Assembly: GCF_041725775.1 (NCBI RefSeq)
Contig: NZ_JBEUEL010000027.1
Span: forward strand, 1-41,056
Direction: 5' to 3'
DNA from: Pueribacillus sp041725775
Lineage (GTDB): Bacteria; Bacillota; Bacilli; Bacillales; UBA6769
Length of the DNA stretch: 41,056 nucleotides
Positions 33,698-41,056 of the stretch are shown piece by piece (within the stretch, counting starts at the first letter, position 1; each line of letters begins with the position of its first letter). The notes beneath the pieces were generated by a model that had not been told where the DNA came from, ran no database searches, and saw nothing but the letters and a program-made list of their open reading frames with translations. The translations under genes and the position numbers were made by a program.

Positions 33698-34370
33698 AAA
33701 AGAGAACGAAATAGTGATGGTTCAGCGCGTTCTTGGTAAGTAAACGCTTGGTTAAAGACATCATCAATGTTCACAAGTTCACCAATCGTCGCTCCTAGCT
33801 TGATTTTCTCTTGAAGAATATGCTCTGTTTAAAGTAAATGAACAGATTTTTGTAACACCTCTTCAGCGTCAGATTTCGACACGACAACGACCCCTTTTTC
33901 ATCTGTTGATAATATCCCTGGGACTAACCGATACACCAGCGCATTGAATGTCAACATTAACGTGACCATAACCCGAGTTTGAAGCGACATTCGGTACGAT
34001 TCCTTTCAAAATAACAGGAACGTTCATTGCTCTTACTTCGGAAACATCGCGGCAACACCCGTCGATGATTGCTCCAACGACCTTTTTATTTATCGTTAAT
34101 TGTGTGAGTCAAGAACGATTACATCTCCACGTAGACATAAGTCAATCGCTTTAAAAGCTGTAGTGAGATCGGATGTTAAAGCTTTCACAGTCACAGCAGG
34201 TCAACAAAGCGAATGACCTCAAATAAGGGCTTCATGTCTGATGTCATTGCATTAACTCAATCCATACTATCTGAAACTGCACAAGGTACTGAATCATAAT
34301 TTTGCACTAACTCGCTACATTTTTTTACAACTTCTTGATTAGCGCGTTCGATTTCCTCAATTATCTTCAT
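33698..34370 (-). pseudogene. Decayed RraA/HMG-aldolase-family gene
   Basis: This stretch of about 670 bases has no intact gene, but the minus strand still encodes pieces of an RraA-like protein (the family includes 4-hydroxy-4-methyl-2-oxoglutarate aldolase). ATG 34370 reads KIIEEIERANQEVVKK and then VPCAVSDSMD, followed by a TGA. A later frame reads VVGAIIDGCCRDVSEVRAM, NVPVILKGIVPNVA and VVVVSKSDAEEVLQK, with several stops and frameshifts between. GAIIDGCCRDVSEVRAM corresponds to the family core motif G-x-x-x-D-G-x-x-R-D. Its loss next to hydroxypyruvate isomerase hints at a degrading catabolic locus. Confidence 0.8.
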
Positions 34371-34599
34371 TTTTTATACTCGTTTGATGCTTATTTCTCT
34401 TTAATGTAAATGAAAACGTAAGATAGTTAAACATTAATGTGGACTTTTCACGTAACAAAGGGGGGAAACGACTTTCTGTCTTAATAATTAAACTTTTTTA
34501 AAAAGTAGGTTTATAGTAACATAGAAAAGAGGATGGTTTTTTTCTTTTTATTTATTATACTAATATAATTTTAAGATAAACATATAGAAGGTGAGACAT

Positions 34600-35253
34600 A
34601 TGACTGTTATACCTAAACCAGCGTCAACCGTAGTGTTGTTAGATGAAAAGTCACGTGTATATTTAACTAAACGACCAAAGACGATGAAATTTTTAGGTGG
34701 GTATTATGTTTTTCCGGGTGGCTCGGTTGACAAAACAGATGCAGTAGTTGAAAGTGAGTTTATTTTAAATCGACCTAATTCACGTTTAAACCCCGCCTAT
34801 TACATTGCTGCAGCTCGAGAACTATTTGAAGAAGTCGGCATCTTACTTGCAACGAATCGAGACGGAACGATAAATTTTGATGAAGGAAAAGCAAGGGAGT
34901 ACCGACAGCGGTTAATGAATGGTGAGTTGTCTTTTATAGAAATGTTGCAACGCGAAGAACTTTTTTTTAATTTAAAGCAATTAAAATATTTTGGTACACT
35001 CGTTACGCCTGAAGGAAATCCATATCGATTTGATACGAGTTTTTTTCTAGCGTATTTGCCAAAAGGACAATCACCGATTCCTGATGCTTATGAAATTGAG
35101 GATGCCTTTTGGGTTTCTCCAAACGATGCATTGTCTGCTTATTCGAAAGGCAAGCTTCCAATGATTGCACCGACAATTATGTCACTCCAAACGATTATTA
35201 ATTATCAAAAAGGCAACCCGTTACAGTTGCCTAAAAATCCTAATCTACTATAA
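34600..35253 (+). CDS. Nudix hydrolase
   Basis: Nudix enzymes hydrolyse nucleoside-diphosphate-linked compounds. The 217-residue protein has GGYYVFPGGSVD and, after an insert of about 45 residues, AARELFEEVGI, which completes the box (RE-U-x-EE-x-GU). This spacing resembles acyl-CoA-directed Nudix proteins more than MutT. ATG 34600 follows AGAAGGTGAG. The last 14 bases overlap the convergent MBL gene, and no terminator separates them. Confidence 0.83.
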   Translation: MTVIPKPASTVVLLDEKSRVYLTKRPKTMKFLGGYYVFPGGSVDKTDAVVESEFILNRPNSRLNPAYYIAAARELFEEVGILLATNRDGTINFDEGKAREYRQRLMNGELSFIEMLQREELFFNLKQLKYFGTLVTPEGNPYRFDTSFFLAYLPKGQSPIPDAYEIEDAFWVSPNDALSAYSKGKLPMIAPTIMSLQTIINYQKGNPLQLPKNPNLL

Positions 35254-36058
35254 AGTACTCAGAACATTGTTTCGTTACTTTATCTTCTTCAATAAGTTTT
35301 ATAAGATGTGCTTCAATCGTTCGTTGTGCAACATCGAAAATACTTGGGTGAATTGTATCTTTGTAAATCAATTTTGTTAAATTAGAAGCAGTTAATTTTT
35401 TATGTTCGCGTAGTAGTTTCTGAATTTGATTTTCGCGTAGCAGTCTTCGCTTAATAACAAAGTCAATATGCTCATACGGTTGTTCGACCCAATCACCGTG
35501 TCCTGGACCAATTTTTGAAAGAGGTAGTTGTTTTAACCGTTGTAGCGTATGCAAATATTCACGCATATTTCCTTCAGGAGGACCGATCCAAGTCGTTCCT
35601 TCAGCAACGATATTATCTCCAGCAAGTAAAATTTGTTTTGATGGAATGTAAAGGTTTAATTGTCCTTTTGTATGGCCAGGACCGTGAATCACTTGCAACT
35701 TCATTCCAGCGATTGTTAATTGATCACCATCGCGTAATAACTCGATTTGATTCACTGGTGAAATGGCGCTTTCAATAGCATCTTTCTCATGTGAATGACA
35801 GTACACGATGGGGGACCAGCCGATAAGCTGGCGAACACCGGGAGCATGATCAGGGTGTGAATGTGTAAGTAGTATTGCTTTTGGTATCGCGAGTCCGTAT
35901 TTTTGAAGCATTTGTTCTAACACTTTTCGGGTGACTTCTTTGTCATATCCTGCGTCTACTAATAAGCTTTCTTCGTTATTTCCGATTAAATAGCTGTTTG
36001 TCGTTGTATGTGGCCATAACGTAGGGGTTTCAATTGGAACACGAATAATTTTAACCAT
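35240..36058 (-). CDS. MBL-fold metallo-hydrolase, LACTB2-like
   Basis: The 272-residue protein has LLTHSHPDHAPG (metal ligands), GPGHTKGQLNLY, LAGDNIV and GHGDW, followed by a C-terminal winged-helix-like tail, the layout of the LACTB2 and glyoxalase II-related branch. LACTB2 is an endoribonuclease; the substrate here is unknown. AAAGGATG precedes the ATG on the minus strand. It is convergent with the Nudix gene. Confidence 0.82.
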   Translation of the reverse strand: MVKIIRVPIETPTLWPHTTTNSYLIGNNEESLLVDAGYDKEVTRKVLEQMLQKYGLAIPKAILLTHSHPDHAPGVRQLIGWSPIVYCHSHEKDAIESAISPVNQIELLRDGDQLTIAGMKLQVIHGPGHTKGQLNLYIPSKQILLAGDNIVAEGTTWIGPPEGNMREYLHTLQRLKQLPLSKIGPGHGDWVEQPYEHIDFVIKRRLLRENQIQKLLREHKKLTASNLTKLIYKDTIHPSIFDVAQRTIEAHLIKLIEEDKVTKQCSEYFIVD

Positions 36059-36250
36059 CGGCTAGGATCATCCTTTCTAACGTTGGCTGATGAAAGGGAT
36101 TTCATCACATTACACTATACCAGAGCAATCCCTATTTTTGTACATTAAAATGACTTCGATCCGTAAAAAGTAGGGTTCATTTACTGAATTATTAATGATA
36201 ATAAGCTATGTAAATTTTATGCTGTTCGTATCTCGCAAAAACGTTCATAT

Positions 36251-36279
36251 TTGACACAGTTGTAATCGTATGGTACTTA
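36251..36279 (+). promoter_or_regulatory. Candidate sigma-A promoter of htpG
   Basis: TTGACA (36251-36256) is followed after 17 bases by TACTTA (36274-36279). The -35 is perfect and the -10 is weak. Confidence 0.5.
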
Positions 36280-36290
36280 ATTAATGATTA

Positions 36291-36313
36291 TCACTCTAGT
36301 AAATGTAGAGTGA
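36291..36313 (+). promoter_or_regulatory. CIRCE-like inverted repeat in the htpG leader
   Basis: TCACTCTA (36291-36298) and TAGAGTGA (36306-36313) form a perfect 8-base inverted repeat with 7 bases between. It includes CACTC and GAGTG, the core of the HrcA operator CIRCE, but spaced by 11 rather than 9 bases. It lies just downstream of the candidate promoter, where an operator or leader hairpin would act. Confidence 0.4.
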
Positions 36314-36345
36314 CAAGAGTAAATTTCACGAAAGGAGAAGTAAAT

Positions 36346-38226
36346 ATGGAAAAGAAACAGTTTCAAGCTGAGTCGAAAAGGCTATTAGAATTAATGATCA
36401 ATTCCATTTACTCTCAAAAAGAGGTATTCCTAAGAGAACTCATATCAAATGCGAGTGATGCGATTGATAAGATGTACTACAAAGCACTTACAGACGATTC
36501 GCTGTCATTTGAAAAAGATAACTATTATATTAAAATTATTTCTGATAAAAAAAATCGGACATTAAAAGTTGTCGATACAGGAATTGGAATGACGAAAGGA
36601 GAGTTAGAGCAAAATTTAGGTACGATTGCAAAAAGTGGTTCACTTGCATTTAAAACAGAAAATGAAATTAAAGATGGGTACGATATTATTGGTCAGTTTG
36701 GAGTCGGATTTTACGCTGCATTTATGGTTGCGGATGTCGTTACTGTTATTAGTAAAGCACATGGTAGTGAGGAAGCGTACAAATGGGAATCTGAAGGTGC
36801 AGACGGTTACACGATCGAATCGTATGATAAAGATCATGTTGGAACAGAAATTATCTTAAAGTTAAAAGAAAATACAGAAGACGAAAATTACGATGATTAT
36901 CTTGAAGAGTACCGATTAAAGGAAATTATTAAAAAGTATTCTGATTTTATCCGTTATCCGATAAAAATGAATGTAACGGTTCAAAAGCCGAAAGAAAATA
37001 ATGAAAACGAATTTGAAGAGCACGTTGAAGAACAAATCATTAATAGTATGGTTCCGATTTGGCGGAAAAACAAAAATGAATTAAAGAAAGAAGATTACGA
37101 GCAATTTTATAACGAAAAGCATTACGGTTTTGACAAACCTTTAAAGCATATTCATATTAGCGCAGATGGTACCGTACGCTACCAAGCAATCTTGTATATC
37201 CCTGAACGAATTCCGTTTGACTACTACAGTCAAGAATACGAGAAAGGGTTAGAACTATACGCCAATAGTGTACTTATCATGAGTAAATGCTCGGATTTGT
37301 TACCCGATCATTTTAGTTTCGTCAAAGGGATGGTTGATTCAGAAGACCTATCGTTAAACATATCACGAGAAATGTTGCAGCATGACCGCCAGTTAAAAGT
37401 GATTGCAAAAAACATAAATCGTAGAATAAAAAATGAATTGCAACTACTCTTAAAAAATGATCGTCAAACATATGAAAAGTTTTATGAAGCGTTTGGCAGA
37501 CAGTTAAAATACGGAGTCTACAGTGAATTCGGAGCACATAAAGAAGATTTACAAGATCTGTTGCTTTTTTACTCATCAACTGAAAAGAAACTTGTTACGT
37601 TGGATGAATATGTTTCCCGAATGTCTGAAGAGCAAAAATATATTTATTATGCAACAGGTGAATCGTATGAACGAATTGAAAAGTTGCCGCAAACAGAATT
37701 AGTTGCTGATAAAGGCTACGAAATTCTCTATTTTACAGAAGATATTGATGAGTTTGCGATAAAAATGCTCTTACAATATAAAGAAAAAGAATTTAAGTCT
37801 GTATCGAGCGGTGATCTTGGAATTGAAGAGGACGAGAAAGAAAAGAAAAAAGACAACGCTGAAAAAGAGTTTGAAAAGTTGTTTGCATATATGAAAAATA
37901 TTTTAGGTGATAAAGTGACAGATGTTCGTGCTTCAAAACGATTACGTTCACATCCAGTCTGCTTATCTTCCGAAGGGGAAGTTTCGATTGAAATGGAAAA
38001 AGTATTACAAGCTATGCCAGACAATCAAAATATTAAAGCGAACAAAGTGTTAGAAATCAATACGGAACATGATGTTTTCAATTCTTTAAAAGAAGCGTTC
38101 GAACATGATAAAGAAAAAGTAACGTTGTATACGAATATTTTATTTAATCAAGCACTGCTCATTGAAGGCTTACCTGTAGAAGACCCCGTTGAATTTACAA
38201 ATGACATTTGCAAAGTGTTAGTGTGA
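36346..38226 (+). CDS. htpG: Molecular chaperone HtpG (Hsp90 family)
   Basis: HtpG is the bacterial Hsp90, an ATP-driven chaperone dimer in the cytoplasm. The 626-residue length equals that of the Bacillus protein. N-terminal ATP-site motifs are ELISNASDAIDKM, DTGIGMT and GQFGVGFYAAFMV; the middle domain carries NISREMLQHD; the C-terminal dimerisation domain is complete. ATG 36346 follows AAAGGAG; a longer frame from 36310 runs through that site. A terminator follows directly. Confidence 0.96.
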   Translation: MEKKQFQAESKRLLELMINSIYSQKEVFLRELISNASDAIDKMYYKALTDDSLSFEKDNYYIKIISDKKNRTLKVVDTGIGMTKGELEQNLGTIAKSGSLAFKTENEIKDGYDIIGQFGVGFYAAFMVADVVTVISKAHGSEEAYKWESEGADGYTIESYDKDHVGTEIILKLKENTEDENYDDYLEEYRLKEIIKKYSDFIRYPIKMNVTVQKPKENNENEFEEHVEEQIINSMVPIWRKNKNELKKEDYEQFYNEKHYGFDKPLKHIHISADGTVRYQAILYIPERIPFDYYSQEYEKGLELYANSVLIMSKCSDLLPDHFSFVKGMVDSEDLSLNISREMLQHDRQLKVIAKNINRRIKNELQLLLKNDRQTYEKFYEAFGRQLKYGVYSEFGAHKEDLQDLLLFYSSTEKKLVTLDEYVSRMSEEQKYIYYATGESYERIEKLPQTELVADKGYEILYFTEDIDEFAIKMLLQYKEKEFKSVSSGDLGIEEDEKEKKKDNAEKEFEKLFAYMKNILGDKVTDVRASKRLRSHPVCLSSEGEVSIEMEKVLQAMPDNQNIKANKVLEINTEHDVFNSLKEAFEHDKEKVTLYTNILFNQALLIEGLPVEDPVEFTNDICKVLV

Positions 38227-38233
38227 AACAATG

Positions 38234-38260
38234 CAGCCCTAAAAAATTAGGGCTGTTTTT
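38234..38260 (+). terminator. Terminator of htpG
   Basis: CAGCCCTA pairs with TAGGGCTG around AAAAAT, followed by TTTTT. Confidence 0.88.
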
Positions 38261-38341
38261 CTTAATATTTGTTACTATTTTTGCAAAATTCGCTTTTTGT
38301 TTATGGTAAACTAACGATAAACTTTTAATTAACGATAGAGG

Positions 38342-38842
38342 GTGGGAACAATTTCGGAACAAATTGTACGTGCGATTCAAGATGATTATCCAGATGATTT
38401 TGCATGGTGTCACGGATGTGGAAGGCTGAATGAGTCAGGTTATCACTTTCGTACAGGTTGGCAAGGTGATGAAACGATAACGATCTACAAACCGAGTGAT
38501 GCAACTCTTCATAGTGGTGGGATACCTGGCTATGTTTATGGCGGATTTATTGCGTCTTTCATCGATTGTCACGGAACAGGATCGGCTTCTTTAGCGTTAC
38601 ATCGTAAAAATGGTTTTGAGCCTGGAAGCGGGGAGGAACCTCCGCGTTTCGTAACGGCATCACTTCAAGTTCAATATCGTAAACCAACGCCTCAAGGTGT
38701 AGAGCTAAAAGCAGTTGGCAAAGTTGAAGAAATACATCCGAAAAGATTTAAAGTTTATACCGAAGTATATGCAGATAATGAGTTATGTGCAACTGGGGAA
38801 GTGGAAGCTGTCGTTATGCCAAAAACGTTTGGACAAAATTAG
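38342..38842 (+). CDS. PaaI-family (hot-dog) thioesterase
   Basis: This protein of about 165 residues has the hot-dog fold core GGIPGYVYGGFIASFIDCHGTG, with a conserved Asp, and VTASLQVQYRKPTPQG. An N-terminal CHGCGRLN may bind metal. It probably hydrolyses an acyl-CoA. The start is unusual: GTG 38342 lies inside GAGGGTGGG, which looks like the ribosome binding site. ATT 38351, 5 bases after that site, gives I/M-SEQIVRAIQDDYPDDF and is probably where the protein starts. Confidence 0.82.
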   Translation: MGTISEQIVRAIQDDYPDDFAWCHGCGRLNESGYHFRTGWQGDETITIYKPSDATLHSGGIPGYVYGGFIASFIDCHGTGSASLALHRKNGFEPGSGEEPPRFVTASLQVQYRKPTPQGVELKAVGKVEEIHPKRFKVYTEVYADNELCATGEVEAVVMPKTFGQN

Positions 38843-38864
38843 TACAGTATAGTATAGGGTTATG

Positions 38865-38914
38865 GGGACTCGCCTATTTTTTAATAGCTCTCGTAAGTTT
38901 GGTGAGTCCCTTTT
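38865..38914 (+). terminator. Terminator-like hairpin after the PaaI-family gene
   Basis: GGGACTCGCC (38865-38874) pairs with GGTGAGTCCC (38901-38910, one G-U pair), followed by TTTT. The loop is long (26 bases). Confidence 0.65.
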
Positions 38915-38965
38915 CAATGCAAAGCGTACATAAATTAATGTGACAGGTGAAAAAGGAGATTCAAA

Positions 38966-38992
38966 ATGAAAAAACATGATATAATGACGTAA
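38966..38992 (+). other. Eight-codon mini-frame with a strong ribosome binding site
   Basis: AAAAGGAGA (38951-38959) lies 6 bases before ATG 38966, which opens MKKHDIMT and stops at TAA 38990-38992. The stop touches the terminator that follows. It may be a leader peptide, a relic of a longer gene, or chance. Confidence 0.3.
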
Positions 38993-39019
38993 ATCCCGTG
39001 TAGTAATTTGGGATTTTTT
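38991..39019 (+). terminator. Terminator upstream of the rRNA methyltransferase gene
   Basis: AAATCCC (38991-38997) pairs with GGGATTT (39010-39016), followed by a run of T. It is 60 bases before the next start codon, so it may attenuate that gene. Confidence 0.75.
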
Positions 39020-39077
39020 TCAGTTTATTAGATGTAAAATTAAACAAATTGGTAACGTATCGTTAATGAGGTGTACG

Positions 39078-40451
39078 ATGATTCAACTACCTAAAAATTA
39101 TGTGGAGAAAATGAAAGGCTTGTTAAAAGAAGAAGCCGTTGCTTTTTTGAACAGTTATAAAGACACGAAGAGTGTCGGTTTACGTGTGAATACACTTAAA
39201 GTATCAGTTCGTGAGTTTTTAAATATCCATCCGTTTACTTTGACTAAAGTACCTTGGACGGAGACGGGGTTTTATTATGAAGAACGAGACAAACCCGGTA
39301 AACATCCGTATCATGATGCAGGTCTGTATTATATACAAGAACCGAGTGCGATGGCAGTTGCGGAATTTTTGAATCCACAGCCAGGTGAAAAAATTTTGGA
39401 TCTATGTGCTGCTCCTGGCGGTAAAACAACTCACATTGCAGAGAAAATGAAACAACAAGGGCTCATTGTTGCAAACGAGCTTTACCCATCGCGAGCGAAA
39501 GTGCTTTCGCAAAATATTGAACGAATGGGAATTAAAAATGCGATTGTCATGAATGAAACATCAGAACGACTTGCTCATCGATTTGGCAATTATTTTGACA
39601 AAGTTTTAGTCGATGCCCCGTGTTCAGGAGAAGGTATGTTTCGCAAAAATCCTGACGCTTGTGAAGAATGGAGTTTAGACCATGTTAGTATGTGTGCCAT
39701 TCGGCAACTTGATATTTTAGAACAAGCAAGTCGCATGCTCCGCGTTGGTGGTCGACTCGTCTATTCAACGTGCACATTTTCGCCGGAAGAAAATGAAAGC
39801 GTAATTAGCGAGTTTTTAAAATCAAATCCAAACTTTGAGATCGTCAATGTTCCAGTATTTAAACATTTTTCATCAGGGAGAAAAGATTGGGCAGATACTC
39901 TAGCTATTACTAACATCGAGAAAACGATTCGCATTTGGCCCCATCACGTAAAAGGAGAAGGTCATTACATTGCAGTTTTAACAAAAACAGATGGAGAAGA
40001 AGCGATAAAACGGAAGAAAGTAGATTTCTTGAAACAGAGTAAGCAGCTTGATTTATATTTTAAATTCGCTTCTGAATATTTAAAATCTACTCCAAAAGGC
40101 GATTATTTTTTATTTGGCGATCAATTATATATCATTCCGGAAGATATGCTTTCTTTTAAAGGATTAAAAGTGATTCGTCCTGGTTGGCATCTCGGGACGA
40201 TGAAGAAAAATCGCTTTGAGCCTTCACATGCACTCGCATTATCCCTAAATGTAGAAGAAGTGGCGCAAAAGTATAGCTTTAATGTGTCCGAAATAGTTCC
40301 ATATTTAAAAGGTGAATCACTATATGCTGATGGAGCGAAAGGGTGGTATTTAATTGAAGTAGATGGCTATTCAATCGGTTGGGGAAAGCTTACAGATCAT
40401 GTATTAAAAAATCATTATCCTAAAGGTTTGCGTTGGCCACTAAATGTTTAA
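39078..40451 (+). CDS. rsmF: 16S rRNA (cytosine-C5) methyltransferase, RsmF/NOL1-NOP2-Sun family
   Basis: The 457-residue protein methylates C5 of a cytosine in rRNA. The SAM site is ILDLCAAPGGKTTHIAEKM; VDAPCSGEGMFRK holds one catalytic Cys and YSTCTFSPEEN the other. The C-terminal third (FLFGDQLYIIPEDM, then GLKVIRPGWHLG) is the RsmF-type substrate domain, which distinguishes it from RsmB. ATG 39078 follows GAGGTG with 6-base spacing. Two hairpins lie upstream. Confidence 0.88.
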   Translation: MIQLPKNYVEKMKGLLKEEAVAFLNSYKDTKSVGLRVNTLKVSVREFLNIHPFTLTKVPWTETGFYYEERDKPGKHPYHDAGLYYIQEPSAMAVAEFLNPQPGEKILDLCAAPGGKTTHIAEKMKQQGLIVANELYPSRAKVLSQNIERMGIKNAIVMNETSERLAHRFGNYFDKVLVDAPCSGEGMFRKNPDACEEWSLDHVSMCAIRQLDILEQASRMLRVGGRLVYSTCTFSPEENESVISEFLKSNPNFEIVNVPVFKHFSSGRKDWADTLAITNIEKTIRIWPHHVKGEGHYIAVLTKTDGEEAIKRKKVDFLKQSKQLDLYFKFASEYLKSTPKGDYFLFGDQLYIIPEDMLSFKGLKVIRPGWHLGTMKKNRFEPSHALALSLNVEEVAQKYSFNVSEIVPYLKGESLYADGAKGWYLIEVDGYSIGWGKLTDHVLKNHYPKGLRWPLNV

Positions 40452-40515
40452 ATGTTGCAGGAAATGATTCAAACGTATCGAATGCAAAAAGAAAAATGTT
40501 GAAGGGAGAAAGATA

Positions 40516-40875
40516 ATGTAAACGATTGAGCCATTTGTTCACTTTATGACTTACGGAAGTCATTTTATTCCTAAGTATGAAAACATGACTCAAGAGCGGT
40601 TGGAATGGAAGATTGATGGATACAAAAATGACATTGAAAAGAAAAAATGAATTGTCAACAATAAAGGAACTTCTTGCATATTTGCACGAAACGAGAAATA
40701 ATACGATTGCATTTCTAGAGGATAATGAAATTTCCATTTTACAAGAAAACCGAACAATGTCTGAAGGTTTTCGTGGAAAAGAAGTAAACAATCACAATCC
40801 TACAGTTGAGTGTATCATCTTGCACAAGTAAATATGATGCTACGTTTGCAAGGAATTAATCCTCCAAGGATGTAA
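40516..40875 (+). pseudogene. DinB-family gene, inactivated
   Basis: AAGGGAG precedes ATG 40516, but the second codon is TAA. The same frame then reads TIEPFVHFMTYGSH and RLEWKIDGYKND and stops at 40610s; the next frame (from 40613) continues with NELSTIKELLAYLHETRNNT and FRGKEVNNHNPT; a third ends VYHLAQVNMMLRLQGINPP and TAA at 40873-40875. Genes of the DinB/YfiT superfamily carry HEAHHRGQI between HLAQ and the last helix; that metal-binding part is absent. Nonsense codon, frameshift and deletion together show decay. Confidence 0.7.
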
Positions 40876-40929
40876 AGCACATTTGAATATGTGAGAATGT
40901 TTATATGCAGTTCGTTAATAATGAACAAG

Positions 40930-40960
40930 AGCCCATCCTTATAAAAAGGATAGGGCTTTC
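40930..40960 (+). terminator. Terminator after the DinB-family relic
   Basis: AGCCC-A-TCCTT (40930-40940) pairs with AAGGAT-AGGGCT (40946-40957) with a small bulge, followed by TTTC. The remaining 41 to 96 bases to the window end show no assignable feature. Confidence 0.65.
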
Positions 40961-41056
40961 GATTTAATCAGATAGAGTTGATGACGTAAAATATTTTGTG
41001 TAAAGGTCTTTTCAATAAAAAATAGGTAGGGTATCCTCGGAATTGTCGGATTCCAT

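Noticed and set aside
36186..36205. A second Fur-box-like sequence (AATGATAATAAG) before htpG
   Set aside because: Only one half-site fits; the other half of the palindrome is missing and the region is AT-rich.
40970..41056. IS256-like terminal sequence at the window end (TTTACACAAAATATTTT on the minus strand)
   Set aside because: The match is short and AT-rich, and no frame beside it reads like a transposase C-terminus in the bases available.
1..41056. CRISPR array, tRNA or rRNA genes
   Set aside because: I saw no regularly spaced repeats, cloverleaf-like sequence or rRNA signature on either strand.

Overview
The window looks like the chromosome of a spore-forming, low-GC Bacillota, most likely a Bacillaceae. 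It carries a complete spoVAC-spoVAD-spoVAEb group, MntR, a two-headed DynA-type dynamin, CshA, an IDEAL-domain protein and a T-box upstream of proBA, and it uses many GTG and TTG starts. A complete ectoine/hydroxyectoine-type uptake operon suggests a salt- or alkali-exposed habitat. That last point is inference. I see no CRISPR array, tRNA or rRNA.

Layout. Positions 1-1540 are mobile-element debris: the 3' part of an IS21-family element (istA tail, frameshifted istB, repeat-bearing right end) abutting the broken 3' end of a group II intron reverse transcriptase and a domain-V-like hairpin. Positions 1650-5425 hold a YneP-type thioesterase, YneQ, a GDSL hydrolase, a possible uracil-DNA-glycosylase-fold protein and CshA. 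Positions 5530-9275 are one gene, the dynamin-like protein. Positions 9320-13236 hold a beta-hydroxyacid dehydrogenase, a small IDEAL protein, a divergent FolC-like Mur ligase, metA (with Glu111, which predicts acetyl-CoA use) and a small zinc-finger protein. Positions 13435-16170 are the T-box controlled proline operon proB-proA. Positions 16150-21170 carry an MBL-fold hydrolase, a small unknown protein, an aminotransferase, trhO and thyA-dfrA.

Positions 21365-24512 are ehuB-ehuC-ehuD-ehuA, with a terminator hairpin between the binding protein and the permeases. Positions 24602-28571 are a SpoVA2-type spore-membrane operon: DUF1657, YhcN-like lipoprotein, SpoVAC, SpoVAD, SpoVAEb, DUF1657, then a DUF421/DUF1657 fusion ('2Duf'). 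This is the gene order known from spoVA2mob heat-resistance islands. Here it lies between ehu and mntR, with what looks like a decayed IS200/IS605-type end inserted after the first gene. Positions 28569-31749 have mntR, an L,D-transpeptidase whose signal peptide is out of frame by one base in an A-run, an MFS transporter and a thioesterase. Positions 31907-34370 hold hydroxypyruvate isomerase and tartronate-semialdehyde-reductase-like genes next to a decayed RraA-family gene. The rest carries a Nudix hydrolase, an MBL hydrolase, htpG (with a CIRCE-like inverted repeat in its leader), a PaaI-type thioesterase, an RsmF-type rRNA methyltransferase and a DinB-family pseudogene.

Most of the window is housekeeping. 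The parts that deserve attention are the SpoVA2/2Duf operon and its insertion, two genes that seem to start at ATT, the one-base signal-peptide frameshift, the four gene relics and the htpG leader. I did not find a clearly new multigene system.
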